DNA from: Ichthyophonus hoferi
Taxonomy: Eukaryota; Opisthokonta; Ichthyosporea; Ichthyophonida; Ichthyophonidae
Direction: 5' to 3'
Assembly: GCA_002751075.1 (NCBI GenBank)
Contig: NAOQ01000007.1
Location: forward strand, 203,700 to 267,699
DNA length: 64,000 nt
Positions 36,493 through 48,413 of the stretch are shown here, one piece after another. The position numbers and the translations under genes were made by a program. The notes beneath the pieces are model-generated. The model was given only the letters and a program-made list of their open reading frames with translations. It was not told the origin of the DNA and did no database searches. How positions within the stretch are numbered: the stretch's first letter is position 1; each line of letters begins with the position of its first letter.

Positions 36493-39400
36493 ATCATACA
36501 TCACTCTGCGGCCTGATGATGTCACTTATTAATTGCCATATAGAGAATCCATCTAGAGCATCCAATCACAGTAAGACCTACTGGGACATATACACAGTCT
36601 GCATTTCATGGCAAGGAAGCCGCGCTCACTAAGGTAGGCAAAGAGAGAAGTGGCTAGAATAGGATCTAGTTAAGGAGCAATAGTAGGATATAACTGGTGA
36701 TAGTAGGATATAACAAGTGATAGTAGGATATAACAAGTGATAGTAGACGTAAATAACACTAGTTGCCTTGCCTTTACTATATAGAAAATAAAAAAAGCCA
36801 TAATTTAATACTTCCATGAGGTCTATATATTAGAGGTTTATAAGATTTAAAATAAAGGATGTATAGGCCATGAACAGCTTAGTACCCTATTGGAGCAATA
36901 TCATTGGTTATCTATTGGGGGTCAGTGCATTAAAGCCAGTAAGGTTCACTGCTATATATGAGAGGAATATCAAATGAACCAATGTGAAGGTAATTTTATA
37001 TCAATTATCCAATGCAAATTAATATATGAGTATATCCTGTCAGTAATCTAAATATTAGGAGGAGACCCAGTTAGAATTAAGGAAAAAAATACAACATGAT
37101 AGCGTAGTAATAAAAGATAATAGAAAATTACTACTGGACAGTAAAACCTGATGTTTATATACATAGGTATAGTCAAAATATCACAGTGCTTTTTGCACAT
37201 AACATTTCCGATAGACTACATTAGTGGGAAAGTTTACGTGGACCCTTTAATTGGTTTCAAGTCATAAAAATTCTTGTAAAGCAATAATGGCAATGGATAC
37301 AGAAAATAAGAACTTTGAAGAAACTAAAGACCACTGGCGGAGACAGACCCTTCCAGGTATCCTATACGTATACTGTGATATACACTATACTGTGATATAC
37401 ACTATACTGTGATATACACTCTAAGTGGACACTAACATATATATTGTAATTATATATACATCTTTTAATATTTGCAATTATCAAGTTTACTGACCACCTG
37501 GAAGGTGTCTTTCTGATTGGCATACATTCTAATTTAATACACAATTCTTTTCCACATTATTATGCACATGTATATACTATATATGTATATACTATGTATG
37601 TATACTATGTATATTATGTATATATACTAACATATATATCTGTACTATGGCTTTCTCTGTATCCTTTGATTGACCTTCTTTTGTTAGCCGTAGCTGTACA
37701 TCTCTAGACTAATATATAATTGTTACTTGCCATGTCTTTCAAAGTGTACTTTGGTAGAAAATATGAGACTGTATTTATTATATTATTAGGATTTGTACGT
37801 TTATCGTGTTGTGTTGTAATAAGCTAATCAAAGTTGCACCTTTTCATGTAGTTATTTTAAATAAACGATACACTCATTGGTATAATGGGGATGAGAAAGG
37901 AATGACCTATGACCTATTAGGGGGGATATACAAGCTATACATTGTTCTAATAATAGCACTCTGCTATTCAATTGATCTTTCTATATCAAGACCCATCATA
38001 CTATTATATATACCATTATACTATCATACTATCATGCTATCATACTATCATATCATCACACTATCATACTATCATGCTATCATACTATCACACTATCATA
38101 CTATCATACTATCATACTGTCATACTATCACACTATCATACTTTCACACTATCATACTATTATACTATCATACTATCACACTATCATACCATCACACTAT
38201 CGTACTATCATGCTATCATACTATCATACTATCACACTATCATACCATCACACTATCATACTATCACACTATCATACTATCACACTATCACACTATCATA
38301 CTATCATACTAACATACTATCATGCTATCATACTATCATGCCATCACACTATCATACTATCATACTATCATACAGACATATCTTTGCAAGGCTGTGTGCA
38401 CTGCTGAACATTATAATTTGGAAGAGTTACTTCAAGTAATACAGAAACGGTACCCTCTCTCTCTGGCTTCCTTATCTTACGACCTTTACCTATACATCTG
38501 TTTGTATTGTTCTGACCTACCTTCTACTGCACTTTCTGTTCCCCTTCACACCGTACTTTCTTATTTTTCCTATTCTCGGCCAGCTCTTTCATGTTGTAAC
38601 AATTTCTCCTTGTCTTTTCTTTTCTTTTTAGCCGAAATATACTCTACACTATATTTTACTATACTCTACACTATGAAGTTATGGTTTCACAACAGATGAC
38701 CTCCTGTATTTTACACCAGGTCATATGCAACATGCTGTAAGGTCTATATTAAATATGCATTATTGACAAACAGATAAATATATGTTATAGAATTATAGCG
38801 TTTTCCATAAATATGTAAGTGCTATAATAAATCAATGTAAACGTCCTCTGTACTGCAGGCATAGTGTCTCACCCTATCCCACGTGCCTTGATATCCCGGA
38901 GATGTTGCATGCCCAATTACACGATGACCAGGGGGAGGTAAGGTAGTACCGGAGGGGTCGGTTTGCCTCTTCCTTTTATTATTGATTGGTTATTTTGTTT
39001 TCGTGTCAATATATAAAGTGTGTTACACCATTAAATTCTACTGCATAGCAACTAGGTGGAAATTTAATGATAATGTGCCAATGGTAATGTGAGAAAGTTA
39101 TAATGACTAAGCTAAGAGGGAGCAACAAGAGAAGTAAACGTGTGTTGATTTGACATATTTGTTGTTAGATTATATATTTTTACTATTTATCACCACTATT
39201 ACCTAATATTTCCTTGTACAGTTATTGTCATAGAGAATGACCTCGCTTCTTTCCTTTCTCTCTTCTCTCTTGGTTGTATTTGTATTTCCCTCTGGCTCAG
39301 CTGTACACCTTCTTTATATTTCTAATAGTAGCTAGATATTTATTGGTAGTTATAGCCACCTTTGCAATGTTTTTATATATATTAATATATCTATCTTTGT

Positions 39401-40111
39401 ACACTAATTGGTATCTTCTTGATATATAGTTTTTTCTCGCATGTTTTTCCCCCATTCTATATCTATACTTTATTCCCAGTTCTTTTAATACTAGTTACGA
39501 ATATAATATTTTTTAATTATTAGTACTATACCACTCACAGAAAACAGAAGGAGAGGGGTTTTTCTTCCCGGATGGCTGCTATGTTCTTTGGAATGTATCG
39601 GAACAACAAACACTTGAGGTATGACATATTCTATTCAACAAGAAACATGAGAACAAAGAGGACTGTAGAGTGTATAGCTTAGCTAATTAAGACCTTGGTA
39701 GATTTAGTATTGAAGTTACAGATAAATAGATTGATTCTAGTTTTATGGTGAAGTGAACATGAACTGGGCATAACAAGCACACTCTTATATTGACTTTGTT
39801 TCTTGCTTTCTCTTTCTTCAATTTTTATTTCCTTTCATAGCTCAGGACTATCTTGGAGAGTGAAGGCATACAGATTGATCGTTACAATAAATGTCTTCAT
39901 GACTCGGAAGAAGTTTGTTATTCATTTACATCGTCACAAGAGTAAGTTACAGTTATTATGGTTACTATGTACTATGGTTGCTATGTATTGTATAACATGG
40001 TTGCATAAGTAATTGCAAAGACTAACAGCAATAGGCAAGAGGCGTTGCTAGGCAACAATAACTGTAATCGTAATGTTTCTTTTCCTGGTTTACTACATCT
40101 ACATATGATCG

Positions 40112-40154
<43 letters not shown>

Positions 40155-42914
40155 NNNNNNNNNNNNNNNNNNNNNNNNNNNNNNNNNNNNNNNNNNNNNN
40201 NNNNNNNNNNNNNNNNNNNNNNNNNNNNNNNNNNNNNNNNNNNNNNNNNNNNNNNNNNNNNNNNNNNNNNNNNNNNNNNNNNNNNNNNNNNNNNNNNNNN
40301 NNNNNNNNNNNNNNNNNNNNNNNNNNNNNNNNNNNNNNNNNNNNNNNNNNNNNNNNNNNNNNNNNNNNNNNNNNNNNNNNNNNNNNNNNNNNNNNNNNNN
40401 NNNNNNNNNNNNNNNNNNNNNNNNNNNNNNNNNNNNNNNNNNNNNNNNNNNNNNNNNNNNNNNNNNNNNNNNNNNNNNNNNNNNNNNNNNNNNNNNNNNN
40501 NNNNNNNNNNNNNNNNNNNNNNNNNNNNNNNNNNNNNNNNNNNNNNNNNNNNNNNNNNNNNNNNNNNNNNNNNNNNNNNNNNNNNNNNNNNNNNNNNNNN
40601 NNNNNNNNNNNNNNNNNNNNNNNNNNNNNNNNNNNNNNNNNNNNNNNNNNNTTTTTTTTTTTTTTTTTTTTTTTTAGTTTTGTATGCATTTATATGTAAA
40701 AAGGTATACTCTATTTAACTAGAGACCCCAGACTTTCCTTCTCCGCTAATCCTTCAAGCTATCCACCTCCCTCTTCAATCCTATATTAAAGTCATGACAA
40801 CAAATACCTTCCTGATTTTGTTTGTATTTTTTTGCTATTATTTATTCATTGCTTTCTTCCCTTACCTCTTCACTATGTTTTAATTACTACACTACTATAT
40901 TATAACTACTACACTACTATATTATAATTACTACACTACTATATTATAATTACTACGCTACTATATTATAATTACTACACTACTATATTATAATTACTAC
41001 ACTACTATATTATAATTACTACACTACTATATTATAATTACTACATTACTATATTATAATTACTACACTACTATATTATAATTACTACACTACTATATTA
41101 TAACTACTACACTACTATATATATGGTATACGTAGTACGCATATTAGCAGCACAGAGATAGCCTTTCCAATATCCTGTGATAGTGATCAACTCCATTTGG
41201 AAAAGATTGTACTGTCAGACGCCTTACAGTTAAGCGTTAAGTTGGGGGTGTGGGAGGAGATACTAGATCAGTACAGTGAAGGAATGATGAGCATTCCCAA
41301 GGAACTAAAGGTAGGTAGGGAGTGAAGTAGGATACTAATAATTGGTTGTGACTGCATGCTTACTGTGGACAGAGTATGGTAAGGATTGGCTCAGACTGAA
41401 TTTCCAATACAGAAGAAACAAATGCCAGATTGGGATAATAATTGGCGTTGTCAAAGAAACGGATAAAAGAATATGTATGAGGGTACATAGGTAGTATATA
41501 ATATGTAGTATATAGTAGGTAGTAGATGGAAGTGGGTATTGAGGGTCATAGCGGCAAAGTAAACGACATGTATGCATATAACTGTCAATGACTAGTGACT
41601 GGAATTATACTATTTACTGGCCAGTCTGTGACTGATTGGTATGCACATGTCTTATATTATCTAAGGGTGAGCTGCCTATTTCCTATTACCATGCTTATTT
41701 ATTCGAATTCTTTCAGACTACCTTTGATGGCCCCTTGGCTACCTTTCCATCATTAGTCAGTAATCTTTTGGTTTTATTTTATATAAGAATTCTACTGAAT
41801 GATCAATCATATACACAAAATTCTGGCAATAACTACAACAGAGACAGTCAATATAAAAATAGACAGAAATGCATAAATGATATCTCTGGCTGTCAGTAGT
41901 CTCATTATGTATTGCAGGCAGGAAGGTCACTGAAGATCAACGGCAAGCAAATGTTGAGAAAGACAGGAGAATTCCAATGGTTGAGGGGCAATATTAACTT
42001 TATATCTAACCTATTGTCCCCTCCGGGTAGGTATCTATGTTTATGTTTCATTCATCTTTCTTTCCCTGCTATACTATACTCTCTAGTCCTTTCTATGGCT
42101 CTCTGAACTTTTATACTTCATTCTGCATTCTTTTTTATTTATTGCAATTCACATATTCAGCCAGTAATTCATCCAGCCAACCACTGACCCTTAGTCGTGT
42201 GTCAATAGATTTCTATTGGGATAAACCTCTGCTGGAGAAACTCTATAAGGACATGTGCCACAAACATCTGGACCTCAATACACGTACCCAGGTCATTAAT
42301 GATAAACTGACATATATAAATGAACTTTCAGAGGTACGTGCCTATTGTTTTGCAATAACGGGATAAGGGTAATTCTTTGTTTTGCTGTCCAGTGTTGATG
42401 ACACAGATAATTCAATTCTTTATATAAGTAAGTGTAATGAATGTATATATATATATATATACGGTTGAGGATATTATTATACATATATCAGGTCTGTGTC
42501 TCCTACTTGTCTTGTATGACGTGTCCGCTTGTACAAAACCCCTTTTTATAATGTAAACCCATATATCCATCCGGTCATTTGAGTTTTTATTTAATTTTTA
42601 TTTATTAAAGAAACTTATTGCCGAGATTTGTTTTATCTTTATGACATTTTCACTGTTTTTTTTCACCTCCTACTCTTTCCTGTATTCCCCTACTATTTAT
42701 TTTCTTATAATCATTTTTCTCCCCTTCTCCTTTTATCACTTTAATAAACACAACTCGCTTTGTATGCTTGCTCTATTACCTATCTTTTTAAAAGATACTA
42801 CGCCAGTACATATCCCAACGCAATTCCGAACGAATGGAAAAGATTATTATAGCACTCATTGCCGTGGAGGTAGTCATTGCGGGAGTAGATTGGTATGCCA
42901 CGTATTTTACATAG
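34936..42914 (+). CDS. RMND1: RMND1/DUF155 mitochondrial inner-membrane protein, twelve exons
   Basis: RMND1 is needed for mitochondrial translation and is anchored in the inner membrane by a C-terminal helix. Exons: 34936-34975, 35332-35408, 36598-36633, 37303-37356, 38391-38449, 38859-38937, 39541-39618, 39841-39941, 41151-41310, 41918-42026, 42161-42333, 42795-42914. All phases agree and the product is 361 residues (human 449, longer N-terminally). Exons 1-2 give a basic presequence-like stretch with VRSLLSQPYIQRRLHSD. The DUF155 block starts at VCTAEHYNLEELLQVI, then EGFFFPDGCYVLWNV, LEKIVLSDALQLSVKLGVWE, MMSIPKELK, SIDFYWDKPLLEKLY and TQVINDKLTYINELSE. The tail IIIALIAVEVVIAGVDWY is the single membrane span. 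Exon 1 rests on phase and presequence character only. The second assembly gap lies in intron 8 and hides no required exon. Confidence 0.9.
35419..35508. repeat. 13-bp tandem repeat, seven copies
   Basis: ATGTTTTAAAATT repeated almost perfectly. It begins ten bases after the exon 2 donor of RMND1. Confidence 0.96.
35600..35823 (+). repeat. 18-bp C/T-rich minisatellite
   Basis: Units of TACCTTTCCTACCTCACC, near-perfect at 35700-35815 and degenerate further left. Because 18 is a multiple of three, frames stay open and spell a six-residue Pro/Thr/Ser/Phe period; the one beginning at 35516 has a signal-peptide-like start (see findings). It lies within RMND1 intron 2. Confidence 0.93.
36429..36488. 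repeat. (CCCTCTCT)n and (CT)n microsatellite
   Basis: Pure pyrimidine tract in RMND1 intron 2, about 110 bases before exon 3. It could assist or disturb acceptor recognition; no evidence either way. Confidence 0.93.
36660..36746. repeat. 20-bp tandem repeat containing AGTAGGATATA
   Basis: Three to four copies of GTGATAGTAGGATATAACAA, just after RMND1 exon 3. The AGTAGGATATA core is also the core of the YLPM1 intron 3 array. Confidence 0.85.
37369..37421. repeat. 17-bp tandem repeat, three copies
   Basis: ACTGTGATATACACTAT repeated perfectly, starting just after RMND1 exon 4. Confidence 0.92.
38018..38372. repeat. 8-bp tandem array (CTATCATA), about 44 copies
   Basis: Near-perfect octamer array with CTATCACA and CTATCATG variants, in RMND1 intron 4; it ends about 20 bases before exon 5. 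With an 8-bp unit the translation repeats every 8 residues in each forward frame, so the long Tyr/His/Ile/Leu frames here are artefacts. Confidence 0.95.
40107..40154. repeat. Poly(T) run at left gap edge
   Basis: About 42 or more T residues leading into the N run. A further T run (40652-40675) follows the gap. A long homopolymer is the probable cause of the gap. Confidence 0.9.
40155..40651. other. Assembly gap (497 N)
   Basis: Run of N between two poly(T) tracts in RMND1 intron 8. Exons 8 and 9 join in phase across it. Confidence 0.99.
40878..41121. repeat. 22-bp tandem array, about eleven copies
   Basis: ATTACTACACTACTATATTATA repeated with few differences, at the 3' end of RMND1 intron 8. 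It ends about 30 bases before the exon 9 acceptor. Confidence 0.94.
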
Positions 42915-44495
42915 ATTCGAGATATCCTCGCGATGCAAGCCAGTTATAATTATATTTCAAACGGCTGCATGTGGCTTGGGTGTAATGTTCTCACATTCTA
43001 GATACCACAAAACACTACTATCTTTTAGTATAATATGTCATACCATCATAGATCACACGCTTCTCTCTGACTCATTTGAGACTGTTATTGTCTGTCTTAA
43101 CCCAATATTCATTTGGATGTAATCGGATTTTTAAATCCTCAATAGTGAAATATATTGCCATTGTACTGTGCTGTTTAGATAACAAGAACAATAGCAGGAA
43201 ATAATATGAAATATAGTATACGATCACACTCCACAGGTGCTTTAGATTAACGACTACATCTATTATTTTCATATTCATTTCGTGGTTCAGCACATACTAT
43301 TTTACTTTATTCTCATGTGCACCTCATAATCGGATACTATATTTTCTCATCACACCCTTTTTAAGATCTCCTCTTCCAAGGAAATAAAAGAGCGCAGGCT
43401 TAATATGTTCTCAGTGAATATACATACTTTTATCTCATTTAAGTGACCGATAGCTGAAGGCTCATTTGTGCGACCTTTACCTATAACTAACTATATTAGG
43501 GCAAATAGTTTTCTTAGAACGCTAAAGGTTAACTTGTCCTTTCTTGTCCCTGCAATCCTTGCCATATTTCATGCAAACCATCTATAGTCCATCTTAGCTA
43601 TTCACCATATCTTGTACTATGCTTGAGAATATTCTACTCAATCTAATTGTTGATTGTAGGTGACTTTATCCAAAACAATTACAAACCAAGACACTAGATT
43701 GAAAATTGCATAAATAATAAACAGAAGTGTACTTTTAGAAATGTTCACCTGTTATTTTGAGGTTTAAGCCAGCTTTATTTGATATATATGAGCACCAAAT
43801 AAAGCCCATGCTGCAATCCCTTCCTACATATTTACCTCCTTATAGTAGAGCATTCCTTACAAAATGGGTACGAAAAATATTGGGTCGAGAACAGAAATGT
43901 TGTAGTAAGAGGATACAATCTACTCTAACAAGGCAACTATAAGGAATACGTTTTAGCGCTTAGATTGTCGAGTGCCTGTTTGCATTCAAACATTGCCTGC
44001 ATATCATAATTTTATTATTGTATAATTCTTGCCAGAAAACAAGAATAATACTTGGATATGAAATGACAACATAAAGCTTTTATTGTAGCTGTCACCACGA
44101 TCAACTTACTTCCGCTTAGAAACTTGATAATACAGCGTGTGATGTTGAAAGGGCTTGGATAGTATATCTTTCTGATACAGGTATAGTAGACGACATGAAG
44201 TGACCCCACCTTTCTGGATATTAGAACGATTATAAATGCAAAAAATAGGACTCCCAGTGCTTTGTGTGAGTAAGTCAATATTCTCAAAACAATGCACAAA
44301 ATACTTTCCATGATAGTTACTCTGCACAATGAATATAGCCTTTACCAAGGTTATGAATAATGTCTGTATAAAATACGTTATTACATTATAAAGCAAGCTG
44401 TGGTACTCATGTCGTCTGAAGAATAATCGCATAGACGCAGCCTAAATGTAGACTTATGCTATGTGAACAATTTGGAGGTTTAACACTGCGAATAT
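42915..44495. other. Intergenic region after RMND1
   Basis: RMND1 3' flank, with a possible AATAAA at 43383. A 68-codon plus-strand coding-like frame lies at 43736-43942 (FKPALFDIYEHQIKPMLQSL) with no recognised family. A minus-strand frame at 44106-44432 (108 codons) follows the cysteine-rich ORF on the same strand but is A+T-rich and unsupported. Confidence 0.4.
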
Positions 44496-44777
44496 TTATG
44501 TGGAATTTTTCCTTTGCCTCCAAGCGGGTGGGCACAGGTCACATTCAACGCCTTCAGCCCTTCCACACGTGTGATCAATAAACTCCTCTTCATTGACATT
44601 TTTTCTCCAGGTGGCAGGGGTAATGTCACCATCGTGTGTAGTGTCGGAGAAACCTTTGGCAGTTGGAAAGCATTCATGATCACATTGTACCTTCCAAGCA
44701 ACAGGGTGAGTATCGTCGACAGGCACATTGGTGATGCATTTACCGCATACAGGCATTTTGAGGTCGATGGTGGACAT
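44496..44777 (-). CDS. Intronless cysteine-rich 93-residue protein, unknown function
   Basis: ATG at 44777 to TAA ending at 44496, single exon. The frame shows strong RNY codon bias (GAC, GAT, ACT, GTC, GCC, GGT) and higher G+C than its A+T-rich flanks, which is why I prefer it over two other open frames on the same bases. Seven Cys are arranged as CGKC (11, 14), CDHEC (32, 36), C71 and CDLC (79, 82), with His at 24, 34, 48 and 69: a pattern that suggests zinc or metal binding rather than secreted disulfides. There is no signal peptide or membrane segment. I do not recognise the family. Absence of introns, unlike its neighbours, could mean a retrocopy, transfer or simply a tiny gene. Only the protein-like quality of the frame supports expression. 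Confidence 0.55.
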   Translation of the reverse strand: MSTIDLKMPVCGKCITNVPVDDTHPVAWKVQCDHECFPTAKGFSDTTHDGDITPATWRKNVNEEEFIDHTCGRAEGVECDLCPPAWRQRKNST

Positions 44778-46885
44778 CGTGGTTTTTAGGGGTATAATGT
44801 ACCAATAACTTTGTACACTTGTTAAAATATGTTGCAGAAAAAATAAATAAAAAACAATATCTAGTTGTTTTTTAAATAAGAAAGTGTAGAACCTTAACCT
44901 AGCTTTATATGTTTTTTCACTTACTACGGGATAATAGCGTTCTACTCTACTATACCAACAGTTTGTTGTACTTGAGGTTAAATTGTTCTATTGGCCAATA
45001 GGAATTTATAAGCTTAATTCTTGGCTGGCTTGACTTAACTAACTACTAACATGCTCAAGATTTGCTCATCCCCGCGTGACTCTAAAGATATACAATGGCT
45101 ATTTAAAATTAATTGTCGCCTTAAGGAAACTTAATATTTTTGGTTTTTCTTATACCATAGGTTTATAAATGATAAAACAGAAAATATAGTTAGCTTAAAT
45201 AATCTAATATATAATAGTACAACAATTTATTATCTTGGTGGAAAATCTTCGCTCCAAATAGAAAATGACTTGTTGGAAGATCTTCTTTCCACGCAATTGC
45301 TACTCTATATTTTAAGTTTCATATTTCATTATATGGTATAAAATGATAAAAATAAAAATAGCTCAACTAGAGCCGCATGTATAAACTGTGTTATCCTGGT
45401 TATCATTAGCCACTCTGATTGGGATGCCAGTTACTTTTAAACGGAATAACCATTTTTGTCCGATAGAACCTCAATCGACTCTTAAATTGTTTATTTCTAA
45501 CTATTAATAGTGGCCTATTATATTATATAGAGATAGGAAAAACCAAAGTTTATAAAAAAACTTGCATAAATTAATGTACATAAAGTTTTGTAAACTCTTT
45601 GGGGGAGCACTTCAGAGCATTTCATATATTTCATATTTAATATATAGACATAGTCAAAAGAACGATAAGAGGAGGGTAGAGAGACCTTTATTAATAAGAA
45701 ATGAGACCGGATTTTTCTATTAAGTAGCATTATAATAAAAGAAATATTGATAAATAAAAAAATAACTGGGCCGAATTTTTGTAGAGAAGCTTCTCTATCT
45801 CTCTCAGTAATCTTTATCAGTCGGTTCACAGTTCTAGGAGGTCGGTGTGATGATCAGATATTGCTCATAAATATTATCTGTTGGTGCTTACCAAATATGC
45901 TCATTTGGTTGTAAAATGTTTCTTGTTGTGAGATAGGATGCCATCAAATATTGTTAACCAATAGCTAAACTCTATTTATTTACTATATGGTTTGCGGCAT
46001 TTCAAAGCAACACAGCCAATGGTTACTCGGAGTAAAGGAGACGTCACACTCGGGCGGGAAATGAACATGCTTTAGAATTCACTTTGTATTGCGGCAGCGT
46101 AAATTTTAAATACCAGTAATTATATTTTATGCTTAAATGATACTATAAAAAGTAATAGATTGATACCACATAATATTTCCATTTTTTTAAAAAAGATATA
46201 TTTTGAATATAATTATACACGAGTCTACTTCACACAATTTATTTTCTCTCGGACTCGTACATAAAATAGATTTAATGAGATGTTTGCACACATAGTGTTT
46301 TTATTTTGAATAAACAACAACGTTTATTATAACCGAAATTTTTTTTTTTAATTCATAAAGGAGAATTGACGCATGTTTATATAAAATAATAAAGAACAAC
46401 GTAGATGTACTTTAAACAGCCCTGATCATATCATTTGTTTATTCCTCTCAACGATCCGAGCGTAAATGATGGGTGCATCGCAGTTAACCAATAACAGGCA
46501 CCCGTTTTATCTTAATGGTGTTTGGTTAAAATTAGATTTAATGATCAAAATTATAATCAAAATAACAAGGCTAATTGATGTACTATACCGCAGGTCATAT
46601 GGCTATGTATTATACATTGTGGCGTGGGTTAATATAATATCCGACCAAGGTTGGCATATGCATATATCTTTAAAATACTAGTCCACTTCTCTATTTAACT
46701 TAAACCAATTTTATTATAGACATTATAGATATTGATGGGATTCGGCATCCCTTTGAATTGAAGAAAATGTTTTAGGAATCAAAAATTGAATCCAGTAACC
46801 TTTCCTTTTCCTTTAGATATAAGATATCTAAGCAATACCACCGCCAAAGCAAATAGCCGTTAGATATATACATATAACTGCGATA
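44778..46885. other. 2.1-kb intergenic region before MRPS6
   Basis: A+T-rich. It holds the upstream region of the cysteine-rich ORF and the MRPS6 leader. Open frames at 45518-45829 (minus) and 46466-46681 (plus) lack support. No repeat array or RNA gene is seen. Confidence 0.45.
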
Positions 46886-47944
46886 ATGCCTAGTTATGAA
46901 GCATGCATTATTTTCAAACGAGGGTTGGAGGTATGTTTAGGTTCAATTTATTCCTCTTGCTTGTTTCTTTTCAACTGTGATTTCACGAGTCAGTTTGCAC
47001 CTTTAATAATATAGCTTACATTATAGAATTCAATAGCCTAAAATATATACATAGTATTAACAGAATATTGATATTATATCCTCTAATTGCAAGCATATGA
47101 GAACCTTTTATGATATACTTGCTTTTTTATAGGCTAAGGCATTCAAATGGGCGTAACTGTATACTTGCACTTGAGGTTTTTATCAAGCCCTAGTCTATCT
47201 ACAGGTTTGCTTTAAAAACTTCATGTTTTAAATTCTCTTCGTACATATTCGTCTTCAATTTAACTCATTTTTAAACCATATTTGTACATAATTATTATTT
47301 TATATATATATATATTTAAATTGCGCCCCATTCCCTTGTAGGGTCGCCTTTCCGACATTCTTATGGCAACTTGCCAGACCATTATAAAGAAAGGAGGCGT
47401 TGTCAGGAAGATTGAGAAGTCAAAGGAGTGTAATTTAGCATACAGAATGCGGGCACATTTAGAATACCATACTGTAGGACAGTAAGTTACCAGTCTTTAA
47501 TATATATAGTTAGATATTAAATTCTTACTTTACAATTACTTACATGTATTTATCACTTTATTCTAGTGTTTTAAAACTGACTTCACACTTAAAACCCAAA
47601 AAGAAAAGCCAATGTATATATATAATACTCATACCACATAAGCATATAAATCTTTACATAGAGCAGTGATGTACCATATATATTTTTTCAGGCATGTGTA
47701 TCTAACATAATTTACCACCAGCTATATATATATACAATACGACATAGGGAGCGTACATGCTAAACATATCAGTGAGACCTTGAAGCTAAGCCGCGACATT
47801 ATCCGCCATAGCATATTTTCCCTGCCAGATCCTACAAAGCCCAACACGGAACCTTACAGTTTTTGCGATAACATTAGGACAAATAATCCAATTAATGAAA
47901 CCTATACAATACGCTTCTTAGAACACACAAGGACTAGAAAGTAG
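46886..47944 (+). CDS. MRPS6: Mitochondrial small ribosomal subunit protein bS6m, three exons
   Basis: Component of the mitochondrial 28S ribosomal subunit. Exons: 46886-46930, 47342-47481, 47722-47944. Phases 0 and 2 agree and the product is 135 residues (human 125). The N-terminus MPSYEACIIFKRGLE matches MPRYELALILKAMQR. Exon 2 continues LSDILMATCQTIIKKGGVVR (human LKRTIEALMDRGAIVR) and LAYRMRAHLEYHTVGH. Exon 3 gives YIYIQYDIGSVHAKHISETL and LSRDIIRHSIF, aligning with the FLVDFYAP and LSRDIDVIRGNIVKH segments. The exon 3 acceptor at 47721 was chosen over the nearer TCAG at 47693, which hits a stop at once. The C-terminal tail is lineage-specific. A possible AATAAA lies at 48084. Confidence 0.9.
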
Positions 47945-48413
47945 TTAGTGGTAGTGGTGTATGATTTGTGATGCATTGAGTGTGATAGTATCCTCTTACT
48001 GACCTCGTATATATACTGTATCGTAATATTAAGTATAATGGAATCAGTGACCGGCTCTATTAACCATTTAATTGCTTAGGATTAATAAATTATATATTTA
48101 CATAATGTTTAGATTGTTTAATTGCATCGCGATGTATACATATGGAGCCTCTCCTTAACTACTATAAAATATACACTATACCATCTATTCCATAGGTTTC
48201 TTCACAAACTAATGTGAACATCATAAAATACATAATGCGGTGGCCAAAGGCTTCCCTTTCAACATATATATCACTATAGTAGCTCGTATTTGCAATAATG
48301 GTTTTTGACTCAACAGTTTTTGTAGATGCAAATAAGATATGATTGTTCTTTCATACAAATGGCAATAATAAATAAACACCAGCCGTATAGTGCTTTGTAT
48401 TGTTCCGTGTGGC

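Noticed and set aside
38018-38372. CRISPR-like regular repeats
   Set aside because: Contiguous tandem octamers without spacers in a eukaryotic intron.
40045-40689. Long open frames across the second gap (poly-Phe and poly-Lys ends)
   Set aside because: Made of N and homopolymer T only.
44480-44789. Two other open frames (one plus, one minus) overlapping the cysteine-rich ORF
   Set aside because: They lack the RNY codon pattern and ordered Cys/His spacing of the chosen frame.
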